Source: Opitutia bacterium (GTDB lineage: Bacteria > Verrucomicrobiota > Verrucomicrobiae > Opitutales > UBA953). From it: a DNA stretch of 5,903 bases. The notes beneath the pieces were generated by a model. It did no database searches and was not told the origin of the DNA. It saw only the letters and a list, made by a program, of their open reading frames with translations. The position numbers were made by a program, and so were the translations under genes. Below are positions 1-4,035 of the stretch, one piece after another. Numbering within the stretch: the stretch's first letter is position 1; each line of letters opens with the position of its first letter. The DNA lies in contig CANKZO010000147.1 of assembly GCA_947488485.1 (NCBI GenBank), positions 1 to 5,903 on the forward strand, in the 5' to 3' direction.

Positions 1-373
1 GCGGGTGGTTGAGGAGGAGCATCTCCGTCACGCCTTCGCGGCAGGCCTTGACGCCGGGCGATTCGAGGCGGACGTGCAGGCCCGGGGTGACGTTGGTGGC
101 GCAGGCGATGGCCGGCTTGGGCTGCCAGCCGATCTTCGGCAGGCCGTTCTCCATCACCAGCTCGTTGGTCGCGCGGTCGCGCATCGGCGAGCCCAGTTCG
201 ACCAGGCACATGCGGCAATTGCCGGCGACCGGGAGCTTCGGGTGATAGCAATAGTGGGGGACTTCCTTGCCGATCTTGCCGAGGGCATCGACTAGGTTGG
301 CGCCCGCAGGGACTTGATGTTCGACGCCATCGACATTGATGGTGACCAAAGAAGGTTTGTTGTCCGTGACCAT
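1..373 (-). CDS. nuoG: NADH-quinone oxidoreductase subunit G, N-terminal part (runs off left edge)
   Basis: This encodes the N-terminal 124 residues of the peripheral-arm subunit of respiratory complex I, which carries iron-sulfur clusters passing electrons from NADH towards quinone on the cytoplasmic side. The protein starts MVTDNKPSLVTINVDG and shows a 2Fe-2S ferredoxin-type fold: Cys42, Cys53 and Cys56 lie in VPHYCYHP and AGNCRMCLVE, with Cys91 in AIACAT, giving C-x10-C-x2-C-x34-C. The segment ending ACREGVTEMLLLNHP is the lead-in to the His/Cys 4Fe-4S motif, which lies outside the window. The ATG at 373 is preceded in frame by a TAA at 388-386, so no longer start is possible. No Shine-Dalgarno sequence is visible. 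The gap between Cys56 and Cys91 is longer than in E. coli NuoG and, from memory, resembles the longer spacing of Thermus Nqo3. Related molybdopterin enzymes such as formate dehydrogenase share this N-terminal module, so NuoG is very likely rather than certain. Confidence 0.9.
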   Translation of the reverse strand, partial: MVTDNKPSLVTINVDGVEHQVPAGANLVDALGKIGKEVPHYCYHPKLPVAGNCRMCLVELGSPMRDRATNELVMENGLPKIGWQPKPAIACATNVTPGLHVRLESPGVKACREGVTEMLLLNHP

Positions 374-463
374 GGGTCGGGAAAGTTAACCGCAAGTTAG
401 GGTACCCCCTACCTCCCGCAAGGGGAAAGGCGGGAAAATGGCCTCCTATTAGGGGTAGGGGGA
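374..463. other. Spacer upstream of nuoG with short palindromes
   Basis: No gene is visible here. The stretch holds a perfect GGGTACCC palindrome (400-407) inside a TAGGG/CCCTA stem (398-402 and 407-411), a TCCCGC/GCGGGA inverted repeat (414-419 and 430-435), and a GCCTCC/GGAGGC inverted repeat (441-446 and 461-466). It must contain the nuoG promoter if nuoG starts its own transcript, but I cannot pick convincing -35 and -10 boxes on the minus strand. None of the hairpins is followed by a T-run, so none is called as a terminator. Confidence 0.4.
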
Positions 464-570
464 GGCGAGGAGTCGCCAGGGGACACGTTGGCACGGGGAC
501 AAGGGGACACGGGGGAGTGGTGAATCTCAAAGGGAGACCGGAAACCGGATAGGATGCTGCGGTGCTGCCT
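464..570 (+). repeat. Composite intergenic repeat, copy 1 (hairpin + octamer array + tail)
   Basis: The unit has three parts. A GGCGA/TCGCC hairpin (464-468 and 473-477, loop GGAG) is followed by an octamer array (481-520) and then by a tail of about 50 bases containing CTCAAAGGGAGACCGG and GCTGCGGTGCTGCC. The tail (526-570) is identical over 45 bases to 1910-1954. Copy 2 follows immediately at 571-666. Function is unknown; the structure suggests a repeat family dispersed in the genome. Confidence 0.75.
481..520 (+). repeat. Octamer array A, five 8-base units
   Basis: Five consecutive 8-base units read GGACACGT, TGGCACGG, GGACAAGG, GGACACGG and GGGAGTGG. The consensus is approximately KGACACGG, with the G-rich strand on plus. 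The same first unit (GGACACGT) and last unit (GGGAGTGG) occur in the array at 591-630. Its four long G-runs could also fold as a G-quadruplex with uneven loops. Confidence 0.75.
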
Positions 571-666
571 AGCGCGGCGGAGCCGCGAGGGGACACGTGG
601 GCACGGTGACAAGGGGACACGGGGGAGTGGCGAATCTCAAAGGGAAACCGGATAGGTTGCTGCGGT
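571..666 (+). repeat. Composite intergenic repeat, copy 2
   Basis: This is a tandem second copy of the preceding composite unit. It has a CGCGGC/GCCGCG hairpin (573-578 and 582-587, loop GGA), an octamer array (591-630), and a tail lacking 7 bases relative to copy 1, apparently lost between direct ACCGGA repeats. Its first 30 bases (571-600) are identical to 2060-2089 in the other spacer. Confidence 0.72.
591..630 (+). repeat. Octamer array B, five 8-base units
   Basis: Five units read GGACACGT, GGGCACGG, TGACAAGG, GGACACGG and GGGAGTGG. The phase and boundary units match array A. Unit-level differences at the second and third positions show that the copies have begun to diverge. Confidence 0.75.
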
Positions 667-671
667 CCCGA

Positions 672-692
672 CCCTACCCCTACCCCTACCCC
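672..692 (-). other. Predicted G-quadruplex motif on the minus strand (GGGGTA repeats)
   Basis: The plus strand carries four C-runs of 3, 4, 4 and 4 bases, each separated by TA. The minus strand therefore reads (GGGGTA) three times followed by GGG. Four G-tracts with 2-base loops are a textbook intramolecular G-quadruplex pattern. It lies about 90 bases upstream of the regulator start, on that gene's template strand. A simple slippage-prone repeat with no function is the alternative. Confidence 0.65.
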
Positions 693-702
693 TTTAATAC
701 CC

Positions 703-751
703 AAATCTGACCAATCTAGCAGTCCACAAAAGCGGTGGCTTTGTCAGATTT
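703..751. promoter_or_regulatory. Inverted repeat in the regulator's upstream region (possible operator)
   Basis: AAATCTGAC (703-711) and GTCAGATTT (743-751) form a perfect 9-base inverted repeat separated by 31 bases. A smaller imperfect stem, ACAAAAGC (726-733) with GCTTTGT (738-744), sits inside it. Dyad symmetry just upstream of a regulator gene is typical of autoregulatory operators, but the centre-to-centre spacing of the arms is large for one dimer. This symmetry is not conserved upstream of tpsB; only the left half is. Confidence 0.4.
706..733 (+). promoter_or_regulatory. Shared 28-base upstream motif, copy 1
   Basis: The motif contains TCTGACCAAT, then CAG, then CCACAA and AGC. It matches the sequence at 2234-2261 at 23 of 28 positions without gaps. 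It lies 75 bases upstream of the regulator ATG; the other copy lies 67 bases upstream of the tpsB ATG. A binding site for the regulator encoded next door is the favoured reading, because both copies sit at similar distances from starts. An alternative is shared descent of the two spacers. Confidence 0.45.
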
Positions 752-769
752 AATGCGAACAATCCTGCT

Positions 770-775
770 TATAAA
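770..775 (+). promoter_or_regulatory. Possible -10 box of the regulator
   Basis: TATAAA lies 5 bases before the ATG at 781, so a transcript starting at the normal distance would be leaderless or nearly so. A second candidate, TTTAAT at 749-754, would give a leader of about 20 bases. No good -35 box lies at 16-18 bases from either; TTGTCA at 741-746 is 23 bases from TATAAA. Activator dependence could explain this. The call is weak. Confidence 0.25.
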
Positions 776-780
776 TCGCC

Positions 781-1863
781 ATGCCTGCTGCGAAATTCGA
801 GAAAAAGGCCGTCTTTGAGCTCCTTGCCGATGGTATCGAAGCTCAGATTCGCCAGGAAGGCTGGAAGGGGCTGCTACCGTCGGGAAGAGACTTGGCCAAC
901 CAGCATAAGGTCAGCCTGCCGACGGTCCAAAAGGCCATCGCGCTCCTGGCCGAGCGTCGGGTCTTGGTCAGCCGAGGCGGGAAGCGACGTCTCGAAGTGG
1001 CGCCGGGTGTTTCCGGCTCTCAGCGTCCTTCCGGCCACCTTGAGGTCCTGGTGATTTCGACCGAGCCGCTGATTTCCTATGACGCCTCCATCTCCATGGG
1101 CGTCCTTCGGCTCGGCGAGAACCTCAAGGCCAAGGGCGATGCCTTCAGGTTCGTCGACCTGAGTCACGTGCAGGGAACGGAGCGCCGCAAGGCCGCGCAT
1201 GCTGAGGTGGTGAAATCTCGCCCGACGCACGTGATCCTGATGGCGCCGGACGCGTCGCTCTTCGCGGGCGTCTCGCGGCATCCGGTGAAGATCGCTTCGA
1301 TGTTCGGAGCTTTGCGTTCCAAGCGCATCACCTCGTTGGGCGTCAAGTATGGCTACCTGGTCGACATCGCGCTCAAACACCTGATTCCATTGGGCCATCG
1401 CCACTTCCTGATGCCGTTCTTCGCCCGGAAGATAAAGATGCGTGAATCGATGGCGGCCATCGCCCGACTCGCCAAGGAGCAGGGTGTGCGGATCGAGGTG
1501 AAGCTCACCTCACAGCCGCTCACGACCGAGAACGTGGGGGGCTTCCTTGGCGCCGGCCTGGCCCGTGGGGCGACCGCGGTGATCTTCCCGCAGTGGACGG
1601 ATTTCATGCCGGCCATCGGCTTTTTCGCCGCGCGAGGCCTGGAGTTTCCTCGAGATCTTTCGGTCGTGGCGCTCGTCGGCAATGCGACCACCCGCGTCTA
1701 TGTGCCGCCGGTGGCCTGCTGTCTCAGTTCGCCGGACAGTATCGCCCAGCAGGCCGAGATCTGGGCCCGTTCCCAGAAGGTCGAAGACGAAGTCTACGTC
1801 TCCGTCTACCAGCAGACATGGCAGCCTGGCGCCTCGATCGGCCCGGTGCCGGTGAAAAATTAG
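781..1863 (+). CDS. GntR-type winged-helix regulator with LacI-like sensor domain
   Basis: This is a 360-residue DNA-binding transcription factor. Residues about 8-72 form a GntR-type winged helix; the segment LLPSGRDLANQHKVSLPTVQ (31-50), followed by KAIALLAERRVLVSRGGKRR, matches the family pattern LPSxRxLAxxxxVSxxTVxxAxxxLxxxG and its wing. Residues about 87-345 look like a type I periplasmic-binding-protein/LacI sensor: LEVLVIST opens the first strand, THVILMAP (149-156) sits mid-domain, and LSVVALVG (293-300) is the late strand typical of LacI proteins. This architecture, known from AraR, usually senses a sugar or other small ligand; the ligand here cannot be deduced. ATG 781 is the only possible start, since TAA lies in frame at 772-774 and no other Met precedes the HTH. 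There is no Shine-Dalgarno sequence. It is divergent from nuoG and co-directional with the secretion operon 437 bases downstream, with which it shares an upstream motif, so control of that operon is inferred. Confidence 0.85.
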   Translation: MPAAKFEKKAVFELLADGIEAQIRQEGWKGLLPSGRDLANQHKVSLPTVQKAIALLAERRVLVSRGGKRRLEVAPGVSGSQRPSGHLEVLVISTEPLISYDASISMGVLRLGENLKAKGDAFRFVDLSHVQGTERRKAAHAEVVKSRPTHVILMAPDASLFAGVSRHPVKIASMFGALRSKRITSLGVKYGYLVDIALKHLIPLGHRHFLMPFFARKIKMRESMAAIARLAKEQGVRIEVKLTSQPLTTENVGGFLGAGLARGATAVIFPQWTDFMPAIGFFAARGLEFPRDLSVVALVGNATTRVYVPPVACCLSSPDSIAQQAEIWARSQKVEDEVYVSVYQQTWQPGASIGPVPVKN

Positions 1864-1868
1864 TCGTG

Positions 1869-1896
1869 AGCGGTTGGCGGTAAGCGGTTGGCGGTT
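1869..1896 (+). repeat. Two-copy 14-base tandem repeat just after the regulator stop
   Basis: AGCGGTTGGCGGTA (1869-1882) is followed by AGCGGTTGGCGGTT (1883-1896), then by a degenerate GGTAGCGG. It starts five bases after the TAG stop. It has no hairpin with a T-run, so it is not a recognisable terminator. Confidence 0.6.
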
Positions 1897-1909
1897 GGTA
1901 GCGGCAAAG

Positions 1910-1954
1910 CTCAAAGGGAGACCGGAAACCGGATAGGATGCTGCGGTGCTGCCT
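1910..1954 (+). repeat. Repeat tail, exact copy of 526-570
   Basis: All 45 bases match 526-570 exactly. In the first spacer this tail runs straight into an AGCGCGGCGG hairpin. Here the same junction is interrupted by 105 bases (1955-2059), after which the homology resumes for 30 identical bases. Confidence 0.85.
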
Positions 1955-2002
1955 TGTTGGGTAGGGCGGGACCGCGTCACGACCTAGGGGCGGATGCATC
2001 GG

Positions 2003-2028
2003 GTAGGGTTGAGCGCCCTCGCTCAACC
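2003..2028 (+). repeat. REP-like unit, GTAG plus 9-bp hairpin
   Basis: GTAG (2003-2006) directly abuts a perfect 9-bp stem, GGTTGAGCG (2007-2015) paired with CGCTCAACC (2020-2028), with loop CCCT. A GTAG tetranucleotide at the foot of a palindrome is the hallmark of REP sequences recognised by RAYT proteins. Confidence 0.65.
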
Positions 2029-2032
2029 GTGC

Positions 2033-2058
2033 GGCTGACCAAGGGTGGTCAGCCCTAC
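2033..2058 (-). repeat. REP-like unit, inverted orientation
   Basis: Read on minus, GTAG (2058-2055) abuts the stem GGCTGACCA / TGGTCAGCC with loop CCCT. Stem and loop layout match the previous unit. The inner stem bases differ but stay paired on both sides, which is compensatory change. Only four bases separate the two stems, giving a head-to-head REP pair. Confidence 0.65.
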
Positions 2059-2061
2059 CAG

Positions 2062-2076
2062 CGCGGCGGAGCCGCG
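2062..2076. repeat. GC-rich hairpin at the foot of the octamer array
   Basis: CGCGGC (2062-2067) pairs with GCCGCG (2071-2076) around loop GGA. The same hairpin occurs at 573-587, in both cases directly before an octamer array, and a different GGCGA/TCGCC hairpin holds this position at 464-477. Its consistent placement suggests that it is a fixed part of the composite repeat. Confidence 0.6.
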
Positions 2077-2079
2077 AGG

Positions 2080-2159
2080 GGACACGTGGACACGGTGACA
2101 CGGTGACAAGGGGGCACGGTGACACGGGGGCACGGTGACACGGGGGTACGGGGAGATGG
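2080..2159 (+). repeat. Octamer array C, ten 8-base units
   Basis: Ten units hold strict 8-base phase: GGACACGT, GGACACGG, TGACACGG, TGACAAGG, GGGCACGG, TGACACGG, GGGCACGG, TGACACGG, GGGTACGG and GGAGATGG. Within it, a 16-base double unit (2110-2125 and 2126-2141) is repeated exactly, suggesting a recent expansion by slippage. It is twice the length of arrays A and B and lies about 140 bases upstream of the tpsB start. Confidence 0.78.
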
Positions 2160-2185
2160 CATGGGGAACGATCAAGATGCAGCTA

Positions 2186-2210
2186 GGGCAGCACGCGGTG
2201 CTGCCCCTAC
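2186..2210 (-). repeat. REP-like unit near the tpsB promoter
   Basis: On minus, GTAG (2210-2207) abuts the perfect 9-bp stem GGGCAGCAC / GTGCTGCCC with loop CGC. The stem sequence differs from the pair at 2003-2058, but the GTAG placement is identical. It could also act as a transcription barrier between the regulator and the operon, although no T-run follows on plus. Confidence 0.6.
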
Positions 2211-2233
2211 CCCAAGTCACGAACACCATCGCT

Positions 2234-2261
2234 TCTGACCAATATCACAGGCCACAAGAGC
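2234..2261 (+). promoter_or_regulatory. Shared 28-base upstream motif, copy 2 (tpsB promoter)
   Basis: TCTGACCAAT, CAG, CCACAA and AGC match the copy at 706-733 in the same spacing (23 of 28 identical). It lies just upstream of the TATAAG/TATAAA promoter-like sequence and 67 bases before the tpsB ATG, a suitable place for activator or repressor binding. Confidence 0.45.
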
Positions 2262-2271
2262 ACTTCTGTTT

Positions 2272-2284
2272 TATAAGATATAAA
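2272..2284 (+). promoter_or_regulatory. Possible -10 region of the tpsBA operon
   Basis: Two overlapping candidates, TATAAG (2272-2277) and TATAAA (2279-2284), lie in the only AT-rich patch of the spacer. Neither has a convincing -35 box; the shared motif CCACAA (2252-2257) occupies that area. Either would give a leader of about 10-20 bases before ATG 2301. Confidence 0.35.
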
Positions 2285-2286
2285 AG

Positions 2287-2300
2287 AGCATTCGGATGCT
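2287..2300 (+). promoter_or_regulatory. Hairpin abutting the tpsB start codon
   Basis: AGCAT (2287-2291) and ATGCT (2296-2300) pair around loop TCGG, ending directly at the ATG. No Shine-Dalgarno sequence is present, so the hairpin would occupy the place where one would be. It may affect initiation, or it may be coincidental given only 5 bp. Confidence 0.3.
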
Positions 2301-4016
2301 ATGTTGCGTTCGGTTTTCTCCTCGGTCCGACGACCCTTTTTCGTCGCGGCCTCCACGCTGATTTTGTCCTCGGCTTCGCCTGTCACCGGGCAGGTGCCGA
2401 CGACGCTTGAGCCCATTCGCGCCGATCAGAATCTGCGTCCGGCTCCGCAGCCGAAATCGGTCCCGCGTCCCGAGGTCAAACTGAACAACCAACAGCTGGC
2501 TCCGAAGGACGCTGCTGCGCTCTCGTTCACGTTCATGGAACTCATCTTCCAGGGCAACGCGACGCTGAGCTCCGCCGAACTCGCTTCCCTCTGGCCGCAC
2601 AAGGCCGGCGATCAGGTGACGATCGAAGCCGTCTTCGCCTTGGCCAACGCGGTCACGAAGCGCTACGCCGACGCCGGTTATGCGCTCTGCTTCGGCGTCG
2701 TACCTGAGCAGGACATCAAGGACGGCAAGGTACGACTCGTCGTCGTCGAAGGCTTCGTCAGCGGCCACTCGCTCGGCGTGGTCTGGCCGACCGGTCGCGC
2801 GAAAGGCGCCGTCGACGTGCAGCTTCAGCGCATCCAGGGCTCGAAGCCGCTGCGCTCTGACGTGCTCGAGCGTAACATCCTGCTGATGGACGACCTCCCT
2901 GGCTGGGACGTCGGTTCGGTCCTGTCCGCTTCGCCCACCGTCGTCGGCGGCTCCGATCTCTCCCTCGAGTTCACGCGCGCCCCGGACGTCATCGACCTGA
3001 GCTGGAATAACTTCCTGCCGCGCGCGCTCGACCGTCAAGTCGTCGGCGCCACCTGGGCCGGCTACGGTCATCTCGACGGTTCCGACGAACTCTCGCTGGG
3101 CTTCTATCGCAGCCCCGAAGGCGACGCCTATCGGAGTTTCAACGTGGCGGCCTCGACGCTCGTCGGCACCGACGGCGAACGACTCGGCTTCACGTTCTCG
3201 CAGTCGGACAGCCGGCCGACCGATCCGCTGCTGGTGCCGCTCGAATTCAAGGGCCGTTCGCGTAACGCGCGCGTGACCTTGTCCAAGCCGTTGATCCGCT
3301 CGCGTTCGTCCACGCTTCTCGCCGAGGCCTATCTGGGCTCCTTGGAAGCGGACAGCTCGCTCATCGGCGGCGCGCCCACGCGCGACGCGCTCCGGATCGT
3401 CGGCGCTTCGCTGACCTATGATTTCGCCCGCCCGGACCAATCGTCCAACCTCGTGCGTCTCAACCTCGAGCAAGGCCTCGCGGGACTCGGCGCCGAGGGC
3501 AATTCACGTGCCAACGGTTCGCCGGAATACACCGTGGCCTCGCTCGACTTCACGCGTTCCGCCCCGCTCGCCACGCTCGGTTCCGCCGCGCTTTCCTACT
3601 CGTTCGCTCTCCAGGGCCAGTATTCCCTCGGCGATCCGCTGCTGAGCCCGGTCGAGGCCGCGTTCGGCGGACGTCAGTTCGGCCGTTTCTTCGACGCCGG
3701 TTCGATGAACGGCGAGCAGGCGCTCTTCGGTTCGTTCGAACTGCGCTATGCCCGGCCGCTCGCGCTGGGACTCGCCGAGCCCGTGCGTTTCCAGGGCTAC
3801 CTCTTCTTCGACGCCGGCATGATCCGTCAGCAAGGCGAGCTTCAGCCGCAGGAAGCCCGCGAGCGGCACGCCGCCTCCGCCGGCCTCGGCGTCCGCCTCG
3901 GCCTCCCGCACGGCATGAACGCCCTCGTCGAAATCACCCGCCTCGTCTCCCGGCCTGCCGGCGTCGTCCTCGACGACTCTCCGCGCATCAACGCCTCCTT
4001 CGGCGTCCGCTTCTAA
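2301..4016 (+). CDS. Two-partner secretion transporter TpsB (ShlB/FhaC/HecB family)
   Basis: This is a 571-residue outer-membrane pore of the Omp85/TpsB superfamily that recognises and exports its TpsA partner. Residues 1-30 form a signal peptide (MLRSVFSSVRR, hydrophobic FFVAASTLILSSA, likely cut near VTG-QV). A Pro-rich linker (about 46-62) precedes a first POTRA domain (about 77-152, from FMELIFQGNATL to GKVRLVVVEGFV, the POTRA_2 pattern). A second POTRA-like region (about 157-225) follows, with LERNILLMDDLPGWDV. The rest (about 228-571) is an alternating beta-barrel ending in NASFGVRF, with the terminal Phe typical of barrel proteins. The L6-loop motif reads FGGRQFGRFFDAG (455-467), keeping Arg462 but with Phe where relatives usually have Gly. 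An in-frame TAA at 2274-2276 limits the start to ATG 2301. The partner gene begins 19 bases downstream, which supports the assignment. Length is normal for the family. The sequence alone cannot say whether export activates the partner, as ShlB does. Confidence 0.92.
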   Translation: MLRSVFSSVRRPFFVAASTLILSSASPVTGQVPTTLEPIRADQNLRPAPQPKSVPRPEVKLNNQQLAPKDAAALSFTFMELIFQGNATLSSAELASLWPHKAGDQVTIEAVFALANAVTKRYADAGYALCFGVVPEQDIKDGKVRLVVVEGFVSGHSLGVVWPTGRAKGAVDVQLQRIQGSKPLRSDVLERNILLMDDLPGWDVGSVLSASPTVVGGSDLSLEFTRAPDVIDLSWNNFLPRALDRQVVGATWAGYGHLDGSDELSLGFYRSPEGDAYRSFNVAASTLVGTDGERLGFTFSQSDSRPTDPLLVPLEFKGRSRNARVTLSKPLIRSRSSTLLAEAYLGSLEADSSLIGGAPTRDALRIVGASLTYDFARPDQSSNLVRLNLEQGLAGLGAEGNSRANGSPEYTVASLDFTRSAPLATLGSAALSYSFALQGQYSLGDPLLSPVEAAFGGRQFGRFFDAGSMNGEQALFGSFELRYARPLALGLAEPVRFQGYLFFDAGMIRQQGELQPQEARERHAASAGLGVRLGLPHGMNALVEITRLVSRPAGVVLDDSPRINASFGVRF

Positions 4017-4035
4017 AATTTAAAACAACACTGTC

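Larger units (their letters stand above)
1955..2059. mobile_element. 105-base REP-bearing insertion between homologous repeat segments
   Basis: Compared with 526-600, this copy has an extra segment exactly between the 45-base tail and the 30-base hairpin/array start. The segment contains GTAGGG at 1961 (start of a degenerate unit) and at 2003, and its reverse complement CCCTAC at 2053-2058, with two perfect hairpins between. It encodes no protein. It resembles a BIME, that is, clustered REP units in opposite orientations moved in trans by a RAYT (Y1/HUH-type) transposase. No target duplication is seen at the ends. Loss from the other copy is possible instead of gain here. Confidence 0.6.

Noticed and set aside
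5..295. 96-codon open frame on the plus strand at the left edge
   Set aside because: It is the antisense of nuoG, whose iron-sulfur cysteine pattern is clear.
442..450. AATAGGAGG on the minus strand as a strong ribosome-binding site
   Set aside because: No start codon follows at a suitable distance; nuoG starts about 70 bases further on.
481..630. CRISPR array
   Set aside because: The repeats are 8 bases with no spacers, and the larger units are about 100 bases and only two in number. No cas gene is present.
874..1404. 176-codon open frame on the minus strand opposite the regulator
   Set aside because: It overlaps the HTH and sensor domain coding sequence and shows no domain of its own.
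2007..2054. Rho-independent terminator after the regulator
   Set aside because: The hairpins are strong but no T-run follows on either strand. The GTAG placement fits REP units better.
2271..3473. 400-codon open frame on the minus strand opposite tpsB
   Set aside because: The product is Arg/Glu/Gly-rich without recognisable domains and lies wholly opposite a convincing POTRA/barrel protein. It is a GC-bias shadow.
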